From positions 1,501,001 through 1,565,000 of the forward strand of contig JACATO010000332.1 in the NCBI GenBank assembly GCA_018389105.1: 64,000 nt of DNA. Direction: 5' to 3'. Origin of the DNA: Nautilus pompilius. Its lineage: Eukaryota > Mollusca > Cephalopoda > Nautilida > Nautilidae. Below, in pieces: positions 26,440 to 38,656 of the stretch. Below the pieces are notes generated by a model, which saw only the letters and a list, made by a program, of their open reading frames with translations, made no database searches and was not told the origin of the DNA. The position numbers and the translations under genes are program-made. Numbering within the stretch: position 1 is the first letter of the stretch; each line of letters opens with the position of its first letter.

Positions 26440-27560
26440 ATTTTCATTATTACAGCGTTCCCTCAAATTCAACACTGTCCAGCTGTTGGGGTGCCATATG
26501 ATTAAAAACTGCCTTGGTGAGGCAACTTTATTTTCAAAACACTGACCTATCCAAACAAGGTTTAATTATTACGTAGAACATTGAAACATTTCTGCTGGTA
26601 TTGTTAACGGAATCTGCTTCTTTAAACTTCATCCAAGCTTCAACTCCTAATAACTGAGTAGTGTCGGATGGTGGATCGTAGCTTCTGTTTTCCTTTAGTG
26701 AAAAACTTCAATTTAGTTTTTTTTTTAATTTTTAAACTGGATCCTTGCCATTTTTTTTTGTTTCACAGCAGTTTAAAGATTATTTAGAGAGTTTGTAATA
26801 CAATTACCTGTTAGTTTATAGTTGTTGCTTCTTATGTAGTTAAGCCACTCAAAAACTTTAAAGATTGCGCAAATCTGGTTATTTTACTTTTGAAATCAGC
26901 TGATACTTGACAGTAATCAAACTGGACTGCTTGAAATAAATCAAACTCGAATATGAGATCCAAGAATGAAAAGGTCGAACGATCCTCTATTTTTAATGTT
27001 TATTAAATGTTAGTAAAAGCCCTTATGAATTGTGGTGAGACGAATTTGGAAGATGTCATCTGAAGGATTCACTTCTTCAAAGTGTTGCATTTATGATTCA
27101 TTACTGGCCATGAAATCGCCATCTTCCGCTTCGCGTCCTTGAAGCTATTACATGCGAAGGATTTTCTCGTTGAGCTTCAATCTCTTCAGTCAACCAGGAC
27201 ACCCACCGAGAAGAAACTTCCTTATGATCTAAGACTGTTATTGATGGTCTTTCATAAGGAAATGATGTCACTGCAGCAGCCTTAACAAGTACAGGCCAAC
27301 TCGGCGATAACGTCTGGTTTTTGTTGCCAGGTGTCACAGCACTTGGTGGCCTGATTGTGGCTGATTCCAACGTGAACTGTTTGTGCATGGTTGAAATGTA
27401 ATAACTACTGATTGTTTGCCATCTTGCTTAACTGATGCTACAATCACCAGACACTCTCCCCATCCCCATGCAGTCACACAAGAATGGTTTTAAATCTTGC
27501 GCTTTCTGCGGAGAACCCCACCACTGCTCTTTAGTTCAGCACAGTATTCGTGGATAACTC
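26440..27560 (-). pseudogene. Unidentified decayed coding-like region
   Basis: Several coding-looking fragments occur on the minus strand in different frames: AWGWGECLVIVASVKQDGK near 27470-27410; an open frame at 27101-27388 with SSRWVSWLTEEIEAQRENPS; and SYDPPSDTTQLLGVEAWMKF near 26680-26620. Stops separate them. Their order on one strand suggests a broken gene or mobile-element open frame. I could not assign a family; no catalytic motif is visible. Confidence 0.25.
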
Positions 27561-28398
27561 AATTCCCATTGATTACTCTGCTGCTAGGCGTGAAGTAACA
27601 ACAATACAAATGATGTTAATAAATGCAAATATCGTTGGAATAATATTTTTTTTATAATTAAAGATAATTTTTAAAACATTTTGTGCTTAGTAAATCTTTA
27701 AATTACGCATATTATCAGCAGCTATTTAAAATATGATGTATTTATACACTAAAATATGTATAATACACTTTTTTGTAAAGTATATCTTTTCTATATCGAT
27801 ATCTTTCCGGCGTTAAAAATAAATTTTCCGTCAGTTTCAGCTACATTATTAATAAATTCGTTTATTTCTTATTAACTCGCAGCAGATAGTGAAACAGCTG
27901 GCAAAACTAAAAAAAATTATTCCAAATTAGTTTCATTAGTATCAATACAACTTAGCGTGTTTACTTTGATTAAAACAAGCAGATTATTATTATTATTCAT
28001 TTAAGATGATAAAAAGATGGGCACTCGAGTATGATACATCGCACACGAAGCGGATTACTGATATTCATCTCAGAAATGATCGCACACTTGGTACCTAAAA
28101 TTTGATGTTTTCAACTGTATAGTAATAATAATAACATTTACTTGCCAGGGCAACAAAATTCAGTGCACTATGTTATCTTTTTCAAGAATCTTTCTAATTG
28201 ATTTTATTACTTGACATGTCCGACCGATGACGAACGTATAGCGTTTTTCTTTTTGCGTGATCACAAATCACACGCCATCTGCGTTTGGCACTTTTTCAAT
28301 ATCTTTTCACGTTGCATAATTAATAGGCGACTTTGAATTGTTCCAGCGAACTACCGCCAACCAATAAGGTAATTAAGTAAAAAAAAATAAAAAGGTAC

Positions 28399-28429
<31 letters not shown>

Positions 28430-28741
28430 AGAGATGGAGAGAGAGAGAGAGAGAGTCTTTAGTAAACCGCTCGAAGTAAATATGTCTGCGATAAAAATTG
28501 GAACACTTTGATTATAACACACGAAACTTACGATTTCAAAAATATATCCTAACAATATTCGGCTGCAATACCTTTTTCATGGTGGAGAGCTTATAGACAC
28601 CTGAGAAAAATGTAGGATTTCCTAATAACTTGCAGGTACTTATTCAATTGCTGAAACAGGTTGGTCTTTAGTTGAGTCTGTTAAAAACGTTTCTATAGTA
28701 CTATCACAGTTTGGTCCTATCAGAGCTGTTCTTGTAATTAT
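27561..28741. other. No gene recognised; GA microsatellite at 28398-28456
   Basis: AT-rich sequence. The GA tract contains GATGGAGAGAGA, a motif shared with the minisatellite at 19500-20257. Confidence 0.6.
28398..28456. repeat. (GA)n microsatellite with ATGGA interruptions
   Basis: GA dinucleotides interrupted twice by ATGGAGAGAGA. Confidence 0.95.
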
Positions 28742-29087
28742 ATCTTGCCAGGCAATGTGGCTCAGTGGTGAGTGTGTCGGCTTCAGGACCCTAAGGGTCC
28801 CGGGTTCAATCCCCGCTGCTGGAACATTGTTGTGACCCTTGAGCAAGATACTTTACTGGCATTGCTCCAGTTGTTGCTGGGGAGTGGCCTGTGTAGGCAC
28901 TCAGACAGAGGAACCAAGGGTGGGGGTGTGCTCTGTAGCCATGACAGAGGCAAGTCTCCTATGACAAGGAAACGTCAGAAGAATAAACCTCTGCTGAAGA
29001 CGGATGCACTGGGCCGGAGTGCGCATAACGACGGTGCAATGCATCCCACTTTTATGGAATGAGTGATCGAAGAAGAAAGAAAAGAAA
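28742..29087 (+). mobile_element. tRNA-derived SINE with V-SINE-like body
   Basis: The head carries a canonical A box (TGGCTCAGTGG, about 28758) and B box (GGGTTCAATCCCC, about 28802). After it comes TTGTGACCCTTGAGCAAGAT followed by ACTTTAC, which resembles the conserved central domain of V-type SINEs (consensus idea: TGT-x-C-C-T-x-G-G-C-A-A-G-x-x-A-C-T). A unique 3' part ends in an A-rich GAAGAAAGAAAAGAAA tail. An 8-bp direct repeat, GTAATTAT, flanks it at 28734-28741 and 29088-29095 and is the likely target duplication. The open frame at 28772-29062 is not a gene. Confidence 0.85.
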
Positions 29088-29095
29088 GTAATTAT

Positions 29096-32000
29096 GGCTA
29101 ATTACTTTGAACGACCGACTGAATTTATGAAAAAAACTACTACTTAGGATGTTTTCACACAACATTATCCAGCAGAGAAGTCGTTCCAATCAAATCCAAA
29201 AAAAAATGCTGTTGCTGGTTAATTTAAGGATGATCGTTTTTGAGAGAGTTGGATTGATGCAATCGAAGAAAGTGGCCTTTTCTATTTGACTTCTATTAAC
29301 GACTACTATTTTTCTATATAATAAAACACCTCAGCTTTATCGTCTCACATCCTTTAACGATTTTTTCCCCGAACACCACAAAATACTAGATGCCCGTTGT
29401 CATAAATCATTTTAATGTGTTTGCTTTCGGGAATTGCTTTTTATCAAGAAAGCAGTGCTTCCCTAACGCTTACGCACGGTATACAAACGAATTCATCTTA
29501 CAATTTATATAGTTGTAAACAAGAGTGTCCGTACGGTTCAAAAGGTGTGCTAGCGTGACGACAAACACGCAGGCTCTTTCACATGTTTAATTTGTTACTG
29601 AGGAAACCTTACTCACCAATCGCTTTATGTAAAAAGACTTGATTCATCGTCTTCTACAGACCACCTGAATAATTCCGTATAGGTTAACAAAACGTTAACG
29701 AAAAATGGTTTGAATCCTTTTAATCAACTGAAAGCATCAAGAGGGAAGAACAGGAAATCTTTCAGATGTCTTAAAGATGGTGCGGAAGTCAAGTCTCCCA
29801 TCCCTTTTTTTATTTAAAAACCCCTTTTTAGTTCTTTTGAATGAATTTTTCATTCAGCTCATGATCTCCCTTTTAAAATGTATCAAACGTCTACACAGCT
29901 TCGCTTTGAGTCGATCATCAAAATATTATTACTTATTGTTTGTCAGGGTCTAATCTACTGGCTCAAAGTGACTGAACGGAATGACTAATCCAAACCAGAT
30001 ACTTTGTGGGCCATTAAAAGACAGGGAGGAAGATTTAACAAGTGGCAGAGCAGGTAGCGAATTCATAAATCAAGACAGCGGGGAAAAGGAGGGAAACCAC
30101 GAATAATTTCTTTAAAAGCCGAACAACTGAGAACCTAAACCTTCGTCAGTTTTTGCCTCTTTTTTTTTTGCAGAACTTCGTATTTATATGAAGGGAACAA
30201 TTTATCCTGAACCATCTACGTACTTTGGATGGAAATAAAAACAAAAGAGATTGGTAGAAGATTTTAAAACTTATTTATTAAAAAAATTATTTTCTGTGAG
30301 GTATTTTCTAACAATATTCTACGTTGTCGGTTACGTTTACGCGCAGTCATGTGCTAAATATGCGTTGGCGTACAGCTTGTACAAATATACATCCTGTAGC
30401 TTTAAATCGATTACACAATTAATGATTTTACATAAGGGCTTCCTGTCTGCCCAAATTATATGGTCGAGAACGGGTTGATACTGATTCAGCGTGAAGTGAA
30501 CGTGGTGCATCTGTAATGGCAAGGAATAGCTAATGTACTTCGGTGGACGCTTTAATTTCCAAATTCTCTTGAGCTAACGATTAAGCCAGAATTGATTTTG
30601 ACTGGACTGATACATCAGGATCGAAAAGTTGGCAGCCTTCCTCTGGTAGACACAGCTCGGCTTTTTGTTTAACGCATCCTCTTAGCACGCACCCTTTTGA
30701 ACATCTTTGAGCTAATACAATTTTATTTTCTCTGCCCCTTCGGCCAGAAATAGTACTGGTTTTATCTAACTTTACATTATTTGACGCTGTCACGGGGACT
30801 GAGAAATGATTTAAATCTTGATACCTGATATGAGATTAATGACCACGAAACTTTCTCAGTGTTGCATTATAATCTATCAAACGAGAATAAACAAGGGGAA
30901 AATATCGATAATGTAACTGTTTTAATTGGAGCATACAGAACATTTTCATCTGTGAGGTTTTGTTATATCTTTAAAAAACAAAACATGTATATTAAAATAA
31001 AAATATCATCAAGTCTAAGATTATTATTTCTGTTACTAACATTATCACTTAAGTAAATAAACAAATCTTTCGCTTCTAAACTAAATATAAAATTGCTATG
31101 ATTTCCAGTTAGCAAATACGGATTTTAAATAATCGATTACACGAAGAGACATTGTGTTTAGACGCCATTATTTAAAGAACGTTGAATTTTATTTATGTAC
31201 ACTTGTTCATAGCTTAAAAAAATACATTTTGTATCTGTCCCTGGTACTTATTCCATGGATTCATTTTATATGTACAAGTGAAGATCTCAAACTTTGAGTC
31301 TGCGACGGTAAGAAACCAATGGTTTTTGCTGTTTTTTTTCAAGATATTCTGGGAAATTTTACCAGTAATTCCTTAAATAAGAATGAATGCTTTTCCTTAA
31401 AAACACGACTTAAAAAGCTATTACTTCCATAAGTTAAATAATTAGTTTTAAATATTTAATGAACGTGTTTAAATTGATTTTATAAACTTGTCGGCTTGTT
31501 GAAATAGAGCAGACATAACTTACCTTAGTACCAAGAGTTATTCCATCTGAGAGTTTTTTTTCTACGTACTGACATTAAAAAAAACAGATTTCCTTATTTG
31601 CACATCCAGATAGGAAAGTGAGTTATTATCTTTGTTCCATGGTAAACCGTATGCATTGTCTTCAGGAATTAAGAAGAGAAAAAAACCCAGAAATAATCAT
31701 TTCCATGATGTGGTCACACATCAGACTTGATATAGTAAAACCACAGTTTCGATTTATTTTAAATATGATTTTAACTACTTTCTTTTCTTCTCTAAATCAA
31801 CACTTACAAGTTACCTAGAATGATGATAAAGAGGATGAACCCACGGATGTTTCTTCCTGCCCTTTTAAAGTAAAGTCAAGAGTTAGAAATAAGGAATTTA
31901 TGTGAAACAAAGTGAAGTAAATCGGCGGTGTCTCTAACCGAATGTCTGTTCATTGGACAGAGTATTGTTGGAACCTAACTTAATGGGAAGAACTTTACAA

Positions 32001-33901
32001 GTTTTACCAATGGTAATGCCAGTAAAGAAAAACATCAAGAGTAATGACTGTCAGAAGAATCTAATCAATCATTAGGATGTGATCATTGATCGATCTCCGA
32101 GAATATCGGGGAAAAGGTTAATGTTAATATTGAAGAAAACTGAATTTTTAGCAAAACAAGAGGAGAAATGAAAGAATTTTAAGTTTATTAATAATAAATG
32201 GCTTTATAGAATTATATCTATGATTATTAAGTACAACTTCGATGTAAAGATATGGTAGAATTGCCACCAAGAATTTAAAGTGACAATATAGTGTATTAAT
32301 TAAAATTATGATAACAAATGTTGTACTCCAAGTTAAATAGAAAAACAACAACAAAATGTTAATATTTGTGTAATTATAAGAATAGATTAAGTTAGAAAAT
32401 AAGAAAAAAATTATCAGTTGTAGTCAACTTCATTTCATTTTCAGTTTTTAGCAAAATAGATAAATTATTATTGGACAAGTTATAAAGGCAAAGATTATCT
32501 GTATAATAGTGGCCAAAATTGTTGGTTAACCAAAATACTAGTTAAGAGAGAATTGAAAAAAATCTTTCAAAGCAAAAAATGCATTTGATAATAATTTTAA
32601 ATAACTAAGTATTGATCAAGTCATATGACGATTATATACAGGTAGAAAATACACGCACTGATATAGGATATTTCTTTGGTAAGCCCACAATTATGGTTTC
32701 TAATGTAAATATTGTAAACAATTTAATATTCAGAAATTATCTGTTTGAATGTCGATCTTAATTCTCTCGTTCATTAAAATTTATTGATTATACTTTCTTT
32801 ACGAATATTTACTCCACTGTCTCTCCTTTGTGTTACTTGTGTGCGCACATCACGAATGGAATCTAGAAAATTAGGAAATTCTTTTTTTTCTCATATTGTC
32901 TTAATATAAAACATGGGTTATAAATTTAGGTATTGTTTAGTTGCGCAGAATCCAGATAAGATGATGTTTAAAAAAAATGCTTTTGCATTAATGAGAAATA
33001 ATATCTAAGATAAATGCGGCTATCACGTTGTGGGTACATTGTTATCACAAACTAAGTTTCTAGAAGAGAGTATAGCAAACAAATATAATCAAATAAGACG
33101 GGGTATTTGTAGTATTCTAAGAGACTGACAACTCTAGATGGTGGATATTTTTAGATGAGATTCATCGGTAGACCAAAAGTTTCAAAGATTTCTGGACTTC
33201 ATGGAATAAATCGCTACAAATGACCTATAGGCTAATAATTCAAAATAGGTAGATAAATAGTTGGATCTATTTTGAGAAATTATGAAGATTTTCTGAAAGA
33301 AAATAAATCTCCAGATTTTCTACATGCATCACTACTATTTACAATTTAGGTTTCACTACTTAGAGTAATCAATAATTATTCTATACATTTAGGCAATGGT
33401 TTACCTTATTTATATTGATAATTTCGTATTGAGTATTTAAGGTTTTAAAATTTTAATAACACCATATACGTTTGGCTTGGGAACATAGGGTGCAAATGCT
33501 TGTGATCTTTGACTCATTAAGGCTAATGTGCTTGGTACAAAAAATGTCAAGACCTTTTGTTATCTGTTTATTTGTTGGATACAGATTAACTTAAAGATGC
33601 GAGAAAACCAAGAGCCAAACTGATTATCGCCATATGCCGCATTGCAAAAGGTAAACACCATTAATCATCCCTTTGTTAAATACACAGGACACTTCAATTT
33701 CCTATCATGGTGGCTTCTGCTTACATGTCCATGCAATCAATGACTGTATGTTAACACGTTTTGAAAAGCATACATAAACGTTTCGATTTAAGTTAACTTA
33801 CGATACTGCGCTGTTTTTTAACGCGTGATAAGTAATTTTGTTTCTTTCTCTACCCTGTTTATTAATTAATTAATTTGTTGTTTTATACCTTGACATCTTA
33901 G
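29096..33901. other. Long AT-rich stretch without a recognised gene
   Basis: Apart from a cysteine-containing frame at 30581-30793 (see findings), nothing stands out. Frames at 30251-30478, 30859-31056 and 31618-31818 have no recognisable domain. Confidence 0.5.
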
Positions 33902-34208
33902 GAAGGGAATATGGGATGTATTTACCTAAACGCTGTCAGAAACCTGCAGCAATCAAAAGAATCGCATGGTATGCGCCCGTGATATCCGGCCTTCGGTATT
34001 TCCGCGTAGTTTTTTCCGTGTCATCTATCAGAAGATAGACGAACCCAAGCATCTCAAAAAGACCATAGAGATACTTCCTTATGTTTTCTGTCACGCTCAA
34101 TTTATGGAGGAGTTTAAACGATTAGCGGTGAGTCAGACATTTATTTCTGTTTTATTTATGAACTTTAACGTCGTCAGCTACGTTTCTGTAATGTTTTCAT
34201 TGAAATAG
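33902..34208 (+). pseudogene. Possible broken exon, unidentified
   Basis: A pyrimidine-rich tract ending CTTGACATCTTAG at about 33889-33901 could be an acceptor. The following block is GC-richer than its surroundings. One frame (about 33903-34037) contains YLPKRCQKPAAIKRIAWYAP and then stops. A second frame (33966-34206) contains KKTIEILPYVFCHAQFMEEF, with a possible donor GTGAGTCA at about 34129. The two coding-like stretches in different frames suggest one old exon with a frameshift. The family is not recognised. Confidence 0.25.
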
Positions 34209-35055
34209 CAAAGTTATGTAATAATTCATCTATATGTTTGCGTGCAAGTTCGCACTGGTTCTTGGTTTTATTCCAAGCTTTCCATAGTTTTCTTCATAAG
34301 CAATGAAAACAATACATGTTTTGCAATTTTGCTTTAAACAAAAACACCTAGCTTTATTTGTTGTGCGTAAATATAGGAATAAATTACTTTTCAATGATAT
34401 ATGAATAATTATAAAATCACGTGACAGCCCACTTTTCACCCAAATTGGCGATCGGTAAAAGATCGCCAAACCAGAATTCAAATAAATGGGAACACATTTG
34501 GGTTGCTAACCGGAAAGACTGGTTGTGGAATAATGTTTTAAATGGGAAGGTTTTTCCTAAGTTATCTTGTTCTAAAACTGAGCAACAGTGACTGATTGGA
34601 AGTAGCACAAGTAGCAAATAAGCGAAAACCTATGCGCGAGACAGTGGAGCGTGTGGAGAGAGCCTGACATGGTCCGCGATCTGAGATTGTTGACCACAGC
34701 TTGGTGACGTTGCTGTGTACGGTACCCAGTTATCATCCGAGTTCAACTATTATCTATGGTAAGAAAAAAATAAATAAATAAAGGTTCCTAAAACCAAGCT
34801 GTCAGTTAATAAACGTTCCTCTGTCTGAGTTATGTGATAGTCATTAACGTGGCTGATTTATTCGGAACCTCAAAGTGGTTAAAAACGGCCTAAGCTCCCT
34901 TACCTTTCAGAATCTTAAGGACACACAGAGAGAAAACTCTGTTCTAGAGGGTTCAGCCTGGATAAACCTACCTCTCCTGAGCGTATTAGATTACGAATGA
35001 GTTGGGTAGCCCGCTGCTCTCGCTAGGATGAGGTACACTAACACTAAGAAAAAAT
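34209..35055. other. No gene recognised
   Basis: Overlapping minus-strand frames at 34230-34617 show no recognisable domain. Confidence 0.6.
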
Positions 35056-35183
35056 AATACAGGTCGAAATAAGACCTCACTTATAAACAGCTGAGGCGGC
35101 CGGTCGTGGAACCGACCCAGCTACCACCACATACACTTGCAAACTTAACAAACATGCCCTAACAATTGCACCACACCACCCCC
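35056..35183 (-). mobile_element. tRNA-derived SINE, copy A
   Basis: On the minus strand the head contains TGGTGCAATTGTTAGGGCA, a plausible A box, and GGTCGGTTCCACGACCGG, containing a B box. It is followed by a short body ending GGTCTTATTTCGACCTGTAT. The same arrangement recurs at 50916-51028 with high identity, differing mainly by a deletion and a CA expansion between the boxes. Two dispersed copies with Pol III boxes support a SINE family. The element may be 5' truncated or very short. Confidence 0.75.
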
Positions 35184-35379
35184 TCAAAAAAGTTATGGAG
35201 TAGGGAAACCGCGATATCAGATGGAATTATTTTTTACGGCGGGTGCGTGATTTTGTGCGCGGTTCGAGTCCGGTGAGTAATGGCAAAAATACTGTCACGA
35301 AGACCACCCATCATTAAGAGACTGCAGCAAAAGAGCGTGTGAAAATAGTCCCGACATTTTCTGGGATTATGTTTTAAAT
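35184..35379. promoter_or_regulatory. Isolated Pol III B-box-like sequence
   Basis: GGTTCGAGTCCGG at about 35261-35273 is a perfect B-box match, but no A box is clear at the right distance and no cloverleaf can be drawn by eye. It is probably a relic of another tRNA-derived repeat. Confidence 0.25.
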
Positions 35380-35830
35380 GTAGAAAATTAACGACTTTTT
35401 ATGGTAAATAAATGGAGTTAAACGGTTTTTTAAGGGATTGATAGGCTAAAACGTGGACGGTTTGTATGAAAGGAAATGATGGAGAAAAAAAACTTTTACC
35501 ATCAGTAAGAAAAGTTTAGGATTATATTTTTCAGCAAGACAGGGTCAGTAGTCTGTGCAGACCTCCTCCCCAGACCTAATCCCAATCGAATGTCTGTGAG
35601 GGGATACATATATCACAGATCCAACCAGAGAACATTTACATCAGTGATGGAGGAAGGCTATATTCCGCTGTCGATCAACGGAAGCCCGGCTCTTCTGGAT
35701 ATAGGAGAAATTCTAGGTTTACTCAAAGAAAAACATTGGGAAGCTGTTAGTAAAACTGACAGTTTTCACCAACGTGAAAGTGGGCATAAGCAACAGTGTT
35801 CTGTAAATAAGCATATCACTGAAAATTAAT
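35380..35830 (+). pseudogene. Decayed Tc1-like transposase (catalytic core)
   Basis: DYIFQQDRVS (35520-35549) matches the second catalytic Asp motif of Tc1 transposases. SSPDLIPIECL followed by a stop in place of the usual Trp (35564-35600) matches SPDLNPIExLW with the third catalytic residue, Glu, preserved. The two motifs are in different frames and much closer together than in an intact gene, so both a frameshift and a deletion are present. About 20 codons further on, REHLHQ and WRKAIFRC lie where the C-terminal E-A-W segment is expected. No inverted repeats were found. Confidence 0.6.
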
Positions 35831-36250
35831 TCAGCAGAAATTTCCATGCTGCAATATGAAGTTGTAGATATTCACAACACCTGGTTTTTGTTATACACAA
35901 AATTACGGAAACATACTGTATAACGTGCACAGATATTTCGGCCGTTATCATTGTCAAAAGACCGATTGCTCTGAAGTAATTCAGTTAATCAATAAGTTAT
36001 TGAAATTTAATAACTGTTTTTCACTTCTCCGAAATGTGGCGCGAGGATTTCACTTGTATGAGATCTATCAGCCCCTTTCCTCGTGTTGTGGTTTCTCGAA
36101 ACTCCTGAACTAAGTATTTATAATATCAAGTGGTTTTGTTAAAGCTAAACCAATATCTAGCTATCTTCTGTACTGATTTCATTTTCCTTTAATAATAAAG
36201 ACAAACGATATATTGTAGCTCGTATATTTGCTTTTCTAACATAGAGAAGA
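35831..36250. other. AT-rich spacer
   Basis: No gene recognised. Confidence 0.6.
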
Positions 36251-37893
36251 TACACCGGTGTGCAAAAGTCTTGCATAAAAATAATTTTTCCTGTAAATTA
36301 GCTCGCATTTTGTCGAAAGCAGTTGTTATCAAATCTTGTTCAGTAAAGTATTTCTATATTACTGTTGTGCATCTATTCCAATAATACCAAGCATATTGTT
36401 TCATTGTAAGAAAGTTATAATTTTTAGAAAATCATTTGCATCAAATCAATGTGTGCAAAAGTGTTGCATAAAATCTAGACAGCTATCTAATCAATTCAGA
36501 TTCAATTCCAGTTATGCAGAAAGTGATCAGATCTATCAATAATGAGTAGAATATCCGAAATTCATGATAACTTGTTCACAACGACGAGGCATGCTGGCTA
36601 CCAAACGCTGACAATTGTCACTACTGAACTCCGACCAGGCTTCCTCGATTTTCCGTTTCAAATTAGATTTATTTTTCGGTTTTTTGGCTCTAACGCTGAG
36701 TTTAATCGAGTGCCAAATGTTTTCGATGGGATTGAGATCTGGGCTTTGAGCCGGCCAGTCGAGGAGGGAGATTCGCAACTCTGTCATCAAAGCCTTGACA
36801 CTCCTAGCTGTGTGGACGGGGGCGTTGTCCTGCTGATAGATGGCCGTCAGGGGCATGTGGTCACACACATACGGTTCGACAATGTCCGAGACGATCTTAG
36901 CATAGTCATGAGCATTCATTCAACCCTCCACGTGATGCGACGGACCGACACCGGACGATTGAAGACAGCCCCAAACCATGGCCGAATCTGCCCCTGCCTG
37001 CAGAGTCGGTCGAGTGCAACTAGGATAGTATTTCTCGGACACTGATCGCCGAACGTACACCCGACCCGTCGAGTGGACCCTCACGAATTTGCTTTCGTCG
37101 GAAAACAACACTCGGGACCGCTGGGCTACGGTCCAGTGGAGATGGTCGCGAGCCCACTGCAGTCGCTTTCGACGATTGTCCAGACAGATGAACGGTTTCT
37201 TCTGTGCCGATCGATCGAACAGTCCCATGTGGATCAAACGCCGTCTGATGGTGCACGAGGCCAACTGGATCCAATGGTGCCTTGACAAGGCGATCTGGAT
37301 GTCGGTGGAAGTGCGGAATCGGTCCGAGTTCGACATGCGGGCGATCAGACGATCCCGTCGAGCCGTCGTTTTCCGCGATCTGCCGGCTCTGCGTTTCGAA
37401 ATTAGGCTCCCATCGGCTTTCCAACCTTTCAGGGTGCGAGATATCGTCGACTGATTGCAACCGATACGATCCGCAACGACCCACTCAGTTTCGCCATCTT
37501 CTTTCATGCGAACGATTGTGGCCCGCTGTTCGGGGTCAAATATCGGGCTCTCGGCATCACTATATTGAACAAAAATTAATCAGAATAGTGGAAAATGACA
37601 GTTTTTCATATTTATATTCTACTATCCTAAACTATTATAGCACAAAATATATATTCTAATGTTTGTAATTTATGCAACACTTTTGCACTCGCCGATTTCA
37701 TGCAAATTATTTTATTAATATTTAAATTTTGACTCTGCAATTACAAAATGGATCTTAGTGTTATAAATCGTTTAAAGACACCGATACCTTTCAATTAAAA
37801 CAGAAAACATACAATAGCTACTAATTTCTACAAAATAAGAACCCATTTTCTAAGTGTAGTCATTTTTATGTAAGACTTTTGCACACCGCTGTA
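36251..37893 (-). mobile_element. Tc1-like DNA transposon, nearly intact
   Basis: TA dinucleotides at 36251-36252 and 37892-37893 flank terminal inverted repeats of about 31 bp. The left one is CACCGGTGTGCAAAAGTCTT with ATAAAAAT shortly after; the right one is its complement with two or three differences. Inner copies of the GTGCAAAAGTGTTGCATAAA motif lie at about 36450-36472 and, inverted, at 37671-37692. They are about 200 bp from each end, an IR/DR layout. The transposase is on the minus strand at 36536-37560. The family differs from the 4989-6527 element in both ends and protein. Confidence 0.93.
36536..37560 (-). pseudogene. Tc1 transposase, one stop and one N-terminal frameshift
   Basis: From the internal ATG at 37507 the frame runs 323 codons to the stop at 36536-36538, interrupted only by TGA at 36920-36922. 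A paired helix-turn-helix DNA-binding region includes VADRIGCNQSTISRTLKGW. All three catalytic residues are visible: FSDESKF (Asp), IYQQDNAPVHTA (Asp) and SPDLNPIENIW (Glu), in the DD34E arrangement. The frame continues upstream without ATG (DPEQRATIVRMKE), while an ATG at about 37551 opens MPRARYLTP in a frame one base off. A one-base deletion near 37530 therefore probably separates the true start from the body. Only these two lesions are apparent. Confidence 0.92.
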
Positions 37894-38618
37894 CTTGAGT
37901 CAGAAATCTAGGGGTATTATTACATTTTGCTTTATGTAGCTGTGCCATTTTAAAGTAACACGAAAAAATATAGTAAGTTCGATAAAAATTGTATTATTTA
38001 CTATTATATACGGTTTCCTTCCAGTATGGTGCTGAATGAAAAATGTCCTCATGGATCACGTTGGTTCTCCTTACTAATGTCAGAAGTCAAGAGTTTTCAG
38101 TTTGTTTCGCTCGTAGCCTTTCTTCTGTATATTACACCTCGGTTAATATTATTAATATATTCGAATTGTGGAAACACTTAAGAGTTCTTCATTAAGAGTA
38201 TCCGTATTATGAAAACTAAATGCTAAAATATTTAGCTTCGTTGTCTGAATGATAGAAACCCTGTTACAGGTCAGTACTCGAAAAAAAGAGAATTTAATTA
38301 AAGATTTTTTTTTTAATTAATGAACCTTTATACTTTATTTAATCAGGTCTTTGTACGAATATTTCGTTTAATAAATTATGAAATAAAAATATATTTTCAA
38401 CTAACAAGCATGAAAAAAAATATATTAGGGAAAAGTACTTATTTTAATGGGTTTTAATATCTTCGGTCTGAAAAAATAAGATAAATTAGAGGATTTCGAA
38501 ACAGCCAAAATGGTCCGCATCAATGGCGATTACTTCACCGGTAAATCACTGCCGCCTCTCTCTCTCTCCATATCTCTCTCTCTCTCCATCTCTCTCTATC
38601 ATCTCTCTCTCTCTCCCT

Positions 38619-38656
<38 letters not shown>

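Noticed and set aside
28772-29062. 96-codon plus-strand frame
   Set aside because: Lies wholly inside the SINE with Pol III boxes and a target duplication.
36542-37659. Several plus-strand frames of 70-167 codons
   Set aside because: Antisense shadows of the Tc1 transposase, which carries the recognisable motifs on the minus strand.
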